Shown: positions 41,841-50,323 of the stretch, in pieces
Position numbering within the stretch: the first letter of the stretch is position 1
Layout: each line of letters starts with the position of its first letter
From: JALQUL01 sp964556425
Lineage (GTDB): Bacteria; Pseudomonadota; Gammaproteobacteria; Burkholderiales; Burkholderiaceae_C
Direction: 5' to 3'
Length of the DNA: 64,000 bases
NCBI GenBank assembly: GCA_964556425.1
Contig: CAZKWC010000010.1
Coordinates: 1-64,000 of the forward strand
Position numbers and translations under genes: made by a program
Notes under the pieces: generated by a model
Told to the model about the DNA's origin: nothing
The model's database searches: none
The model's input: the letters and a program-made list of their open reading frames with translations, nothing else

Positions 41841-43846
41841 TGTGCGGCATAGCAGGCGTATGGTGGTCACAAGCCCCTACTGCACTTCAGGTGCAGCAGC
41901 GTATTGCTGCCTCCCTACACTGCATGCGTTACCGTGGCCCCGATGACGATGGTCGATTTCTGCATCAGTGGGGAAATGGTTTATTGGCCTTATTGCATAA
42001 ACGGTTATCGGTCATTGATTTAAGCGCAGGGGGTCATCAACCCAAGACTAGTTCGGATGGTCGTTACACCATTGTGTTTAACGGAGAAATTTATAACTAC
42101 AAAGAGTTAAGAGCCCAACTCAAAAAACAAGGTAGGACTTTTTATTCTCAATCCGATACGGAAGTTTTATTGCAGGCCTGGATACACTGGGGCAGTGCTA
42201 GCCTAGCCTTACTAGAGGGTATGTTTTCTTTTGTGGTATTTGACCAAGAAGAAAAAACGCTTACTGCCGTTCGAGACCCTTTTGGGATTAAGCCATTATT
42301 TTATTCTCATCAAGATGGCAACTTTGTTTTTGCCTCAGAATTGCCAGCGGTACAAGCTTTAATGGCCAAACCTCCGGCTCTTGATTGGCAACGTAGTTAT
42401 GATTATTTGGTGCACGGCGATTACGATAGTCAAGATCGTACTTTTTTAGAGGGTGTATTGCAATTGCCGGCTGGCCATTTATTAGCGCTTGATCTTAAGC
42501 ATAATGTCAAGCAAGGTGGCAATTTAAGTATTCGTTCTTGGTGGCAAGCCAACCTAACAGAACAGCCTTTGTCTTTTGCCGATGCGACAGAAAAATTAAG
42601 AGAGCAATTTTTAGATAACATCAAGCTGCATTTGCGCAGTGATGTGCCGCTAGGTGCTGCTTTATCGGGTGGTATAGATTCTTCAGCGGTAGTTTGTGCG
42701 ATGCGTTATGTGCAACCCGATGCACCTTTACACACCTTTAGTTTTATTGCTGAACCAGGTCCACTTTCCGAAGAAAAATGGGTGGATCAAGTGAATCAGT
42801 ATGTGCGAGCTATTCCGCATAAAGTGTATGCCACTGGCAATGAGTTAATTCGCGATATAGATGAAATGATTGCCGCTCAAGGTGAGCCCTTTGGTAGTAC
42901 TAGTATTTATGCGCAGTACCGAGTTTTTCAGGCCGCAAGGCATGCGGGCATTACGGTTACCCTAGACGGTCAAGGGGCCGATGAGTTATTGGCGGGCTAT
43001 ATTGGTTACCCAGGCCAACGCATAGTGAGTATGCTTGAAAAAAGCGAATGGATGATGGCATGGCAGTTTGCTAAAGCCTGGGGCACATGGCCTAATCGTA
43101 GCACCCAACAGGCATTTATGCATTTTTTAAGTGCAGTGTTGCCTAGCTCACTTAATCAAAAGGCCAGAAGCTTGATGGGGCGCACTCTCGAGCCAGAATG
43201 GCTGCAGTTATCGGCATTAAAAGACCGTGACGTGTTGATGGAGTTGTCGTGGGATAATGGGGTAACAGGGCCCAAAGGACGACGAGTGATGGGGCAACTC
43301 GAAACTGCATTAACGACTAGGGGCCTACCTGGTTTATTGCGTCACGGAGATCGTAACTCTATGCATTTCTCGGTAGAGAGCCGTGTGCCATTTTTAACCT
43401 TGCCTATGGCTAATTTGTGTTTGTCATTGCCGGAGTCACATTTAATAAGTTATGCAGGCGAAACCAAAAGTGTTTTTAGAGCGGCCATGCGAGGTATTGT
43501 GCCCGATGAAATCCTCGATCGTAAAGATAAAATAGGTTTTGCCACTCCAGAGTTAGCCTGGCTAAGGCAAGGTGCCCCTTTATTTAAAGAGTGGTTAAAA
43601 GCAGCCGATAATATTCCTATGTTGAATGGCCCAGTATTGCGCCAGCAGTTTGATGAAATGTTAAGTGGTACGAGGCCATTTAGCTGGCAGGCATGGCGTT
43701 GGATTAATTTTGTAAGGTGGTATAACCTTACCTTTAACCCAATCAACTCTACCCAGAATAGCAACACAATAGCTTCCATTAATGGTGTTAACCGATTAAG
43801 TACACTTTATCCAAATGACCAAGACAATTTCAATACATTGTCCTAA
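41840..43846 (+). CDS. AsnB-like glutamine amidotransferase, probable uronic acid amidase-forming enzyme
   Basis: The N-terminal glutaminase domain starts with Cys2 (MCGIAG) and holds RYRGPDD, HKRLSVIDLS and FNGEIYNYKEL. The C-terminal synthetase domain has the PP-loop LSGGIDSSAVV and the DGQGADELLAGY motif. At 668 residues it is an asparagine-synthase homologue, but its coupling to wlbC suggests that it amidates the carboxyl of the diacetamido uronate to a uronamide. That modification is known in Bordetella and Pseudomonas O-antigens, whose loci carry such homologues. A housekeeping asparagine synthetase role cannot be excluded. Confidence 0.88.
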   Translation: MCGIAGVWWSQAPTALQVQQRIAASLHCMRYRGPDDDGRFLHQWGNGLLALLHKRLSVIDLSAGGHQPKTSSDGRYTIVFNGEIYNYKELRAQLKKQGRTFYSQSDTEVLLQAWIHWGSASLALLEGMFSFVVFDQEEKTLTAVRDPFGIKPLFYSHQDGNFVFASELPAVQALMAKPPALDWQRSYDYLVHGDYDSQDRTFLEGVLQLPAGHLLALDLKHNVKQGGNLSIRSWWQANLTEQPLSFADATEKLREQFLDNIKLHLRSDVPLGAALSGGIDSSAVVCAMRYVQPDAPLHTFSFIAEPGPLSEEKWVDQVNQYVRAIPHKVYATGNELIRDIDEMIAAQGEPFGSTSIYAQYRVFQAARHAGITVTLDGQGADELLAGYIGYPGQRIVSMLEKSEWMMAWQFAKAWGTWPNRSTQQAFMHFLSAVLPSSLNQKARSLMGRTLEPEWLQLSALKDRDVLMELSWDNGVTGPKGRRVMGQLETALTTRGLPGLLRHGDRNSMHFSVESRVPFLTLPMANLCLSLPESHLISYAGETKSVFRAAMRGIVPDEILDRKDKIGFATPELAWLRQGAPLFKEWLKAADNIPMLNGPVLRQQFDEMLSGTRPFSWQAWRWINFVRWYNLTFNPINSTQNSNTIASINGVNRLSTLYPNDQDNFNTLS

Positions 43847-43875
43847 AGTTTTTTCTATTATTACTATTTTGATGA

Positions 43876-45171
43876 ATGTCCTCATCTCCAATTAAAACTT
43901 TCCTAATGAGGCTGTTGCAACAGCCTTTTTTGCGTGCCGTGCTTACCTTGGTAAGTAGTACGGTGTCTGCACAAGTTTTAATGCTGGCAGTAACCCCTTT
44001 ACTCACCCGCTTATATTTACCTCAAGATTTTGGCGCGGTGGCAGTATTCATGGCGATTGCTTCGGTTATTTGGACGGTTTCTAGTGGTCGGTATGAATTG
44101 GCAATAACACTGCCCCCTCATACACAAGCGGCCAATCAAGTATGGGCGCTTGCACAATTGATTAATTTAGCGGTAGCTATGGTTTGCGCTATTAGTTATT
44201 TATTTGCAAAAGATATTGCTTACTTAGCCAATACCCCTAGTTTAGAAATGGTATGGTGGTGTTTGCCACTTTACATTTTGGCCGCTGGTTGGTATAGGGC
44301 GAATAACTATATGGCTCTGCGTGAGCATCAATACGGGTTAATTGCAAAAAGTAAAATGACTCAATCGGCAGGGAGTGCTTTGGGGCAGATCGCCGCTTTT
44401 TGGTTAGCTGCCAATGCATTAGGTTTAATATTGGGACAAGTGCTTGGCCAGGCAATAGGTGCTTGGCAGTTAGCTAGGCTTAAAAATTTAGGCTGGCGAA
44501 CTTTTTTGCATTTCTTATCATTTAAAAAGCGCTGGCTCACTTGTGCCAAGCGGTATAAGCGTTTTCCCATTTACGATGTGCCAGCTGCATTAATTGATGT
44601 GCTGAGTGTTCAATTACCCAACCTATTATTAGCTTCTTTTTTTGGTGCCAATATAGCGGGGTTTTATATGCTGGCAGAGCGCATGGTGGCGTTGCCTATT
44701 GCACTTGTAGGTCAATCGGTAGGGCAGGTATTGTTTGGTTTTAGTAGGCAAGCTTTAGATCAAGGGCAAATGTTTAAAATGGCATTAAAAGCCGTAATGG
44801 TGTTAATAGCCTTAATTGCCTTGCCCACTTTGGTGGTTTTTTTTGCCAGTGAACCCTTGTTTGCTTGGGTTTTTGGATCGGAATGGTTGCAAGCAGGTAG
44901 TTATGCCAAATGGCTAATGCTAGGGGTGGCGGTACAATTTGTATATGCTCCCACTTCTATGTTGTTAATGGCAACCAATGGGCAAAAATTGAATTTAACT
45001 ATTCATTGTGTCATGCTCACGGGTAAAGCTGCCGCTATTTATTGGGGTTATTCACAAGCGAGTGCCATTATTGCCATTCAAGGTTTTGCTTGGGTAACAG
45101 GCCTAGGATATGGCTTAGCTTTAATGGCTATTTTGTGGCATGTGTACCAACACGGATTGCCACAAAAATAA
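43876..45171 (+). CDS. O-antigen/polysaccharide flippase (Wzx-like)
   Basis: A 431-residue inner-membrane protein with about 12 membrane segments of the polysaccharide-exporter (MOP) superfamily. It begins with the family-like FLRAVLTLVSSTVSAQVLML and TRLYLPQDFGAVAVF. It should flip the undecaprenyl-linked repeat unit to the periplasm. The start could be ATG 43876 or ATG 43906. A perfect palindrome followed by five T (43909-43931) lies within the first codons, which is unusual. No Wzy-like polymerase stands next to it. Confidence 0.85.
   Translation: MSSSPIKTFLMRLLQQPFLRAVLTLVSSTVSAQVLMLAVTPLLTRLYLPQDFGAVAVFMAIASVIWTVSSGRYELAITLPPHTQAANQVWALAQLINLAVAMVCAISYLFAKDIAYLANTPSLEMVWWCLPLYILAAGWYRANNYMALREHQYGLIAKSKMTQSAGSALGQIAAFWLAANALGLILGQVLGQAIGAWQLARLKNLGWRTFLHFLSFKKRWLTCAKRYKRFPIYDVPAALIDVLSVQLPNLLLASFFGANIAGFYMLAERMVALPIALVGQSVGQVLFGFSRQALDQGQMFKMALKAVMVLIALIALPTLVVFFASEPLFAWVFGSEWLQAGSYAKWLMLGVAVQFVYAPTSMLLMATNGQKLNLTIHCVMLTGKAAAIYWGYSQASAIIAIQGFAWVTGLGYGLALMAILWHVYQHGLPQK
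43909..43931 (+). terminator. Terminator-like hairpin inside the flippase start region
   Basis: An 18-base perfect palindrome (AGGCTGTTG and its complement, 43909-43926) is followed directly by TTTTT. It codes for LLQQP, so coding constraint alone could explain it, but the form is that of an intrinsic terminator or attenuator 63 bases after the AsnB-like gene. Confidence 0.5.
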
Positions 45172-45193
45172 ATTTTAATTTTAAAAAATAATT

Positions 45194-46300
45194 ATGAAAA
45201 TTGCTCACCTTACCTCTGCACATCCACGCTTTGACACTCGTATTTTTGTCAAACAATGCAAAAGTTTGGCACAAGCTGGGCATCAAGTCACATTGGTAGT
45301 TGCCGATGGACTAGGGCAAGAAAATATAGCGGGCATTGACATTTTAGACGTGGGTAAAGTGAAAGGCAGAATCAAGCGAATTGCCTTAAGCGGCTGGCGC
45401 GTTGCTCATGCCGCGTTAGCCATAAAAGCCGATTTATATTTTTTACACGACCCCGAACTTTTACCCTATGGTTATTGGCTCAAGAAAAAAGGCTTTAAAG
45501 TTATTTTTGATTCGCATGAAGATGTGCCAACTCAATTATTAAGCAAGCCCTATTTAAAACCTTGGATTTTAAAAATAATAGCGGGAGTTTATGCTGGTAT
45601 AGAAAAATTTATTACCAAACGCCTAGATGCTGTTTTAGCTGCTACTCCAGTGATTAGAGACAAGTTTTTGGTACTGGGCGCCAACAGCGTTGATGTGAAT
45701 AATTTTCCAAAACTAGAGGAGTTTCCCGAGCCCGCCCCATGGGAATATAAAACTCCTTTGGTTTGTTATGTAGGTGGTATTGCCCGAATTAGAGGCGCCA
45801 TTGAAATGGTAAAAGCCTTTGAGCATGTGAAAGCCCCCACTCAGTTTTTATTAGCTGGAAATTTTGAAGATGAAGTACTAGGCGATGAAATGCAGTCATT
45901 ACCAGCTTGGAATAAAGTCAATTATTTAGGCTTTCAAAATCGAGTTGGTATAGCCAATACTTTGGCTAGTTCTATGCTGGGGCTAGTTACCTTGCATCCT
46001 ACCGCTAATTATCTTGAAGCCCTACCTGTTAAAATGTTTGAGTATATGGCCGCTGGTATTGTAGTGGTGGCCTCTGATTTCCCTTTGTGGAAAAGTATTA
46101 TTGAAAAAGCACAATGCGGCTTATGTGTAGATCCACTCAACCCAGCAGCTATTGCAAAAGCCATTGATGCTTTATTAAGTCAACCCGAACTTGCCTATCA
46201 AATGGGGCAAAGAGGCCGACAAGCTGTTTTAGCCCAATATAACTGGGGTGTTGAAGAAAAGAAATTATTAGATTTAGTGCAGTTTTTAGAAGCCCAATAA
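45194..46300 (+). CDS. GT4-family glycosyltransferase
   Basis: A 368-residue GT-B glycosyltransferase. The N-terminal Rossmann half begins MKIAHLTSAHPRFDTRIFVK, with the acceptor-side motif YFLHDPELLPYGYWLKKKGF and SHEDVP. The C-terminal half has the glycosyltransferase-1 donor site region YLEALPVKMFEYMAAGIVVVASDFP, with the E-x7-E-like pattern. It should add one sugar of the repeat unit on the cytoplasmic side; donor and linkage cannot be told. It follows the flippase by 22 bases. Confidence 0.87.
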   Translation: MKIAHLTSAHPRFDTRIFVKQCKSLAQAGHQVTLVVADGLGQENIAGIDILDVGKVKGRIKRIALSGWRVAHAALAIKADLYFLHDPELLPYGYWLKKKGFKVIFDSHEDVPTQLLSKPYLKPWILKIIAGVYAGIEKFITKRLDAVLAATPVIRDKFLVLGANSVDVNNFPKLEEFPEPAPWEYKTPLVCYVGGIARIRGAIEMVKAFEHVKAPTQFLLAGNFEDEVLGDEMQSLPAWNKVNYLGFQNRVGIANTLASSMLGLVTLHPTANYLEALPVKMFEYMAAGIVVVASDFPLWKSIIEKAQCGLCVDPLNPAAIAKAIDALLSQPELAYQMGQRGRQAVLAQYNWGVEEKKLLDLVQFLEAQ

Positions 46301-46334
46301 TTTCAGTCTCTAGATTGCCTCAACTTATTACACA

Positions 46335-47564
46335 ATGAATATATTATTGCTCAATCATTATGCGGGTTCGCTACAGCATGGCATGGAATACAGACCCTTT
46401 TATTTGGCTCGGGAGTGGGTCAAAGCAGGTCATCAAGTGCATATTGTGGCGGCTAGTTTTGCCCATGTAAGGTCGGTACAACCCACTTTGCCCAATGGTG
46501 AGCTTAGCGCTACGCAAGTCATTGAGGGGGTTCATTACCACTGGTTTGCAACGCCCTCTTATAGTGGCAACGGTTTAGGCCGAATTAAAAATATGTTGGC
46601 TTTTATGCGAGCAGTAAATAAAAATGCAGCGCAGTTAGTCAAGACCATTCAACCTGATGTAGTAATTGCATCAAGTACTTATCCTATGGACATTGGGCCT
46701 GCTCAAAAAATCGCAAAATTAAGCAAAGCTCAGTTAGTGTATGAGGTGCATGACTTGTGGCCACTTTCACCTAAAACATTGGGCAATATGTCGGATTGGC
46801 ATCCTTTTATTATGTGGGTGCAATGGGCCGAAGATAAAGCCTATAGGGTAGCCAATAAAGTGGTGTCTATGTTACCCAAGACGCTGCAATATATGCAGTC
46901 GAGAGGCTTAGATGAAAAAAAATGGTCGCATGTACCTAACGGTATTGATGTGTCTGAATGGCAGGGTAATAGTGTTTTAAATGACAAGCATAAGCAAGCC
47001 ATTCAAGCTATTGCGCAAAAAGGTTTACCTATGGTGGGTTATGCAGGTGCTCATGGAGTTGCCAATGCAATGGATACTCTGCTTGATACGGCCGCTTTAT
47101 TAAAGGGACAGGTAGAGTTTGTATTGGTGGGCAAAGGCCCAGAAAAAGAAAGATTAATGCAGCGGGTTGCACAAGAAAATTTAAGCAATGTGCACTTATT
47201 AGACTCGGTGGCCAAAATAGAAATTCCTGCGTTTTTAGAGCTTATGAATATTGCTTATATTGGCTGGCATCCTAATCCTTTGTACCGATTTGGTATAGCG
47301 CCCAATAAGTTAATGGACTATATGATGGCTGCCAAGCCTATTGTGCATAGTGTTGAAGCGGGTAATGATTTGGTCCAAGAGGCTAATTGTGGTGTTTCTG
47401 TGCCTCCTAATCAGCCACAAGCTGCCGCCAATGCCATACTGCAGCTGGCGCAATTAAGCACTTTGCAGCAACAACAATTAGGACAAAACGGTCGTCATTA
47501 TGTGATGCAGCATCATACCTACAAGGCATTGGCTGATCAGTTTATAAAAATTTTGCAATCTTAA
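46335..47564 (+). CDS. GT4-family glycosyltransferase (WbuB/WlbH-like)
   Basis: A 409-residue GT-B enzyme. The start MNILLLNHYAGSLQHGMEYR, the stretch YEVHDLWPLSPK and the VPNGID motif are typical of the group that includes WbuB and Bordetella Wlb transferases, often acting on N-acetylated amino sugars. The donor-site region is ...FGIAPNKLMDYMMAAKPIVHSV. It lies between another GT4 gene and ubiA. Its likely donor is an amino sugar made in this locus, by inference only. Confidence 0.87.
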   Translation: MNILLLNHYAGSLQHGMEYRPFYLAREWVKAGHQVHIVAASFAHVRSVQPTLPNGELSATQVIEGVHYHWFATPSYSGNGLGRIKNMLAFMRAVNKNAAQLVKTIQPDVVIASSTYPMDIGPAQKIAKLSKAQLVYEVHDLWPLSPKTLGNMSDWHPFIMWVQWAEDKAYRVANKVVSMLPKTLQYMQSRGLDEKKWSHVPNGIDVSEWQGNSVLNDKHKQAIQAIAQKGLPMVGYAGAHGVANAMDTLLDTAALLKGQVEFVLVGKGPEKERLMQRVAQENLSNVHLLDSVAKIEIPAFLELMNIAYIGWHPNPLYRFGIAPNKLMDYMMAAKPIVHSVEAGNDLVQEANCGVSVPPNQPQAAANAILQLAQLSTLQQQQLGQNGRHYVMQHHTYKALADQFIKILQS

Positions 47565-47583
47565 TCATCAAAGGTATTTAATC

Positions 47584-48459
47584 ATGCGTCAAAAACTGTC
47601 GCTTTATTTAGATTTGATAAGATGGAACAGACCTGCTGGTTGGTTGTTATTATTGTGGCCTAGTTTGGCTGCTTTATGGTGGGCCAAGGGCGGTTTTCCT
47701 GGCTGGCATTTATTAATTGTTTTTACCCTTGGTACTATTTTAATGCGCAGTGCAGGTTGCTGCGTGAATGATGTGGCAGACAAAGATTTTGACCTGCATG
47801 TAAAGCGCACTGAAAATAGGCCTGTGACCAGCGGCAAGGTAGGCAGTAAAGAGGCCTTGTTAGTGGGGGCTGTATTAGCACTTTTGGCATTTTTATTGGT
47901 ATTAACTACCAATACTGCTACTATTATTTGGTCGTTTGCTGCATTGGCTATTACTATTATTTATCCGTTTGCTAAGCGTTGGTTTGCCATGCCACAAGCT
48001 TTTTTAGGTATAGCCTTTAGCATGGGCATACCGATGGCGTTTTCAGCCAGTGTGCCAGAAGCCATGGGTTGGCAAGCCGGCTTGCAAAACTCGTTTAGTA
48101 CTACCGTGGGCCTTATGTTGTTAGCCAATTTATGCTGGGTACTGGCCTACGACACCGAATACGCGATGGTGGATCGAGACGACGATTTAAAAATTGGTAT
48201 GAAAACATCTGCCATTACCCTAGGCCGTTTTGATGTGCTGGCGATTTGTTTTTTTTACTTGGTATTTTGCGAGGTCTGGGCCTATATATTGCACAGCAAA
48301 ATAAATCCTGTAATAGGTTTAATCACCTTAATGATAGTACTAGGACAAATTGCTTGGCATTACCAATTAATTAAAAATCGCCAACGTGACGAATGTTTTA
48401 AAGCATTTAAAGCCAACCATTGGTTGGGTTTTACTTTATTTTTGGCAGTGGTGTTTTAA
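47584..48459 (+). CDS. ubiA: 4-hydroxybenzoate polyprenyltransferase
   Basis: Joins the polyprenyl chain to 4-hydroxybenzoate in ubiquinone synthesis. Two Asp-rich magnesium/diphosphate motifs are intact: NDVADKDFD (62-70) with KRTENRP, and YDTEYAMVDRDDD. About eight membrane segments and 291 residues fit UbiA. It follows the glycosyltransferase by only 19 bases, so it may share the polysaccharide message. Pairing with polysaccharide genes is odd, but the motif set is that of true UbiA, not of a sugar-lipid enzyme. Confidence 0.9.
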   Translation: MRQKLSLYLDLIRWNRPAGWLLLLWPSLAALWWAKGGFPGWHLLIVFTLGTILMRSAGCCVNDVADKDFDLHVKRTENRPVTSGKVGSKEALLVGAVLALLAFLLVLTTNTATIIWSFAALAITIIYPFAKRWFAMPQAFLGIAFSMGIPMAFSASVPEAMGWQAGLQNSFSTTVGLMLLANLCWVLAYDTEYAMVDRDDDLKIGMKTSAITLGRFDVLAICFFYLVFCEVWAYILHSKINPVIGLITLMIVLGQIAWHYQLIKNRQRDECFKAFKANHWLGFTLFLAVVF

Positions 48460-48486
48460 GTAAATGTAGTTTGAGTGGTATTTCAT

Positions 48487-48502
48487 CCCCCTGCTAAGGG
48501 GG
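48487..48502. repeat. Short GC palindrome between convergent genes
   Basis: CCCCCT (48487-48492) pairs with AGGGGG (48497-48502) around a GCTA loop, between the stops of ubiA and the aldo/keto reductase. The core TCCCCCTGCTAAGG resembles the palindrome at 42-62, so it may be a short dispersed repeat that also helps stop transcription. There is no T-run. Confidence 0.45.
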
Positions 48503-48519
48503 TAATGCAAGCCCCGCGC

Positions 48520-49437
48520 TTATGCCAAACTATTCAATAACAAAGGGTCTAGTTGAAGCCTTGGAATGGCTACTAACTCTTTGAATTGTTCTAGGCTAGA
48601 AGGGCCTAATAAAACGGTGTTGACCCATGCCTGCTGGCTGGCCCAGGCAATGGCTAATTGCGATACGCTAGCGCCGGTTTTGCTGCTGGCAAAACTTAAT
48701 TGTTGTAATAGTTTTTGGGTGCTTTCTTGGGCCAAAATAGCTAACTTACTGTCTTTTTCACGGCCAGAACCAATTCGGCTTTTAGGGTCAAAGGCCATGT
48801 ACTGGGCGGTTTGATTCGTTAAAACACCGCTTGATAAGGGTCCCCACACCATTGATTCGGTACGGGTGGCTTTTAAAACATCGGGTAGTTCGGTGGCGGC
48901 AGAGCGATCAATTAGGTTAAATTGAACTTGATTACTAACAGGCAAAGCGCCGCCTAATTGACTTGCACAATCGTGCAATTGTTGAAATTGTGCAGCACTG
49001 TAATTACAAACGCCCCAAGCCTTTATTTTGCCAATGGCTTGCAATTTTTGCATAGCCTCTACTTGCTCATGTAGCGGCACACTAGCTTCATAAAAATGCA
49101 ATTGCAATAAATCAAGAGCGTCAACGCCTAATTGCTGCAATGACAAATCACATTGGCGAGCAATATTAAAAGCAGTTAAACCTTTAAAATGATCGGGGTC
49201 TGAGTCGGAGGCTACACCACCTACTTTAGAGGCAATTTGCACTTTTTGTGAGCAACCCAACTCTTTAATAACCGCAGCGAGCATAGCGTGACAAGCACCA
49301 CGAGCATAACTTACAGAGGTGTCCATAAGTGTGATGTCGTGGTCAAGTGCCACTGCTACCACTTCGCGGGCCTGGGTCTTATCTAGACGCCAAGCCATCA
49401 TCATGGTACCTAAGCTATAAGGCTTAAAAAAGGCCAT
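48520..49437 (-). CDS. Aldo/keto reductase
   Basis: A 305-residue NADPH-type oxidoreductase with the AKR catalytic set: D39 (LMDTSVSYARG), Y44, K71 (ASKVGG) and H114 (LLQLHFYE). WGPLSSGVL and the C-terminal VNTVLLGPSSLEQ fit the cofactor region. It is the last gene of a four-gene minus-strand cassette; its start overlaps the stop of the 2-oxoglutarate oxygenase gene (TAATG). It probably reduces a keto or aldehyde group on a sugar or other small molecule made by the cassette; the substrate is unknown. Confidence 0.88.
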   Translation of the reverse strand: MAFFKPYSLGTMMMAWRLDKTQAREVVAVALDHDITLMDTSVSYARGACHAMLAAVIKELGCSQKVQIASKVGGVASDSDPDHFKGLTAFNIARQCDLSLQQLGVDALDLLQLHFYEASVPLHEQVEAMQKLQAIGKIKAWGVCNYSAAQFQQLHDCASQLGGALPVSNQVQFNLIDRSAATELPDVLKATRTESMVWGPLSSGVLTNQTAQYMAFDPKSRIGSGREKDSKLAILAQESTQKLLQQLSFASSKTGASVSQLAIAWASQQAWVNTVLLGPSSLEQFKELVAIPRLQLDPLLLNSLA

Positions 49438-50273
49438 TAATAACTACCTTTTTTAATGTAGTTGTTGGTAATGAGTTCAGCATAAGGGCTGGTCTCTTTT
49501 TCTGCCACTACATCGTTGTTATTGGCATTGTATTTAGTGAAATGCGGATGGTCATCAATGCCATCTTGTTTAGCCGATGCGTAATAAAAGGCAGAGAACA
49601 CACGACGGTAGGTATCAGGTGGGCCAGAAATAGGCACAGGCTGACCATGATAGCTAGATGAAGTAGTCGTAAACACCACCATACGGTTAAAGAGTGGTGG
49701 AACTTCTTTTACTTTTTCCTTGCCATCGGTGGTCCATAGCTCTAGGTTACCACCCCATTTTTCATCCCAATCGGGTGTTAAATAAAACAAGGCATTACAA
49801 CGGCGCCATGACTGCAATTTTTGATGCCAGTTGAAGTCGGCGTGTACATTTAAAAAACCACCATTACCCGTTACCATAGCACCACCACCCATAAAGTAGG
49901 GGTCTGATAATAAGGCTGGAATGCCAGTTAAGGTTTCGAGAAATAATAAAAACGAACGTGAGGTAATAGCTGCCGCAAATTGTTTAAAGCGGGGACTAAA
50001 TTCAGAGGTGTCTTCAACAAAATGGCGACGCACATTTTGATTATCATGAAACTTCCAGTTGGAGTTCATGGTCTCAAGGCTGGGGTATTCACTGGCAATA
50101 GCAGTTGCAATGTCAGGTGGTAAAAAATTATCAAACACCATATGTGGATATGGGTCGTTATTTTTATATGCCTCACGATTATCAACCGCTAATTTTGCAT
50201 AATGCGGTGCATCAAAGCAAGAAATAATATCGCTGTCTTTGAAGCTGGCTTGATTTTGATTTTGACTGGTCAT
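49437..50273 (-). CDS. 2-oxoglutarate/Fe(II)-dependent oxygenase
   Basis: A 278-residue double-stranded beta-helix oxygenase related to prolyl-4-hydroxylase-like domains. The iron ligands are visible as H144-x-D146 (LNVHADFNWH) and H209 (SSYHGQPVP), and R223 or R224 (TYRRVFSAF) should bind 2-oxoglutarate. YPHMVFDNFLPPDIATAIASEYP is the N-terminal lead of this subfamily, members of which occur in surface polysaccharide loci. It may hydroxylate or oxidatively modify a sugar intermediate. It is translationally coupled to the aldo/keto reductase. Confidence 0.87.
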   Translation of the reverse strand: MTSQNQNQASFKDSDIISCFDAPHYAKLAVDNREAYKNNDPYPHMVFDNFLPPDIATAIASEYPSLETMNSNWKFHDNQNVRRHFVEDTSEFSPRFKQFAAAITSRSFLLFLETLTGIPALLSDPYFMGGGAMVTGNGGFLNVHADFNWHQKLQSWRRCNALFYLTPDWDEKWGGNLELWTTDGKEKVKEVPPLFNRMVVFTTTSSSYHGQPVPISGPPDTYRRVFSAFYYASAKQDGIDDHPHFTKYNANNNDVVAEKETSPYAELITNNYIKKGSY

Positions 50274-50323
50274 GGTTTCACCAATTAGTAATGTCTTTTT
50301 AAGTTGTGAAACAACTATAAAAA

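Noticed and set aside
47584..48459. ubiA homologue as a decaprenyl-phosphate sugar enzyme of the polysaccharide locus
   Set aside because: Both Asp-rich motifs and the surrounding residues are those of 4-hydroxybenzoate polyprenyltransferase.
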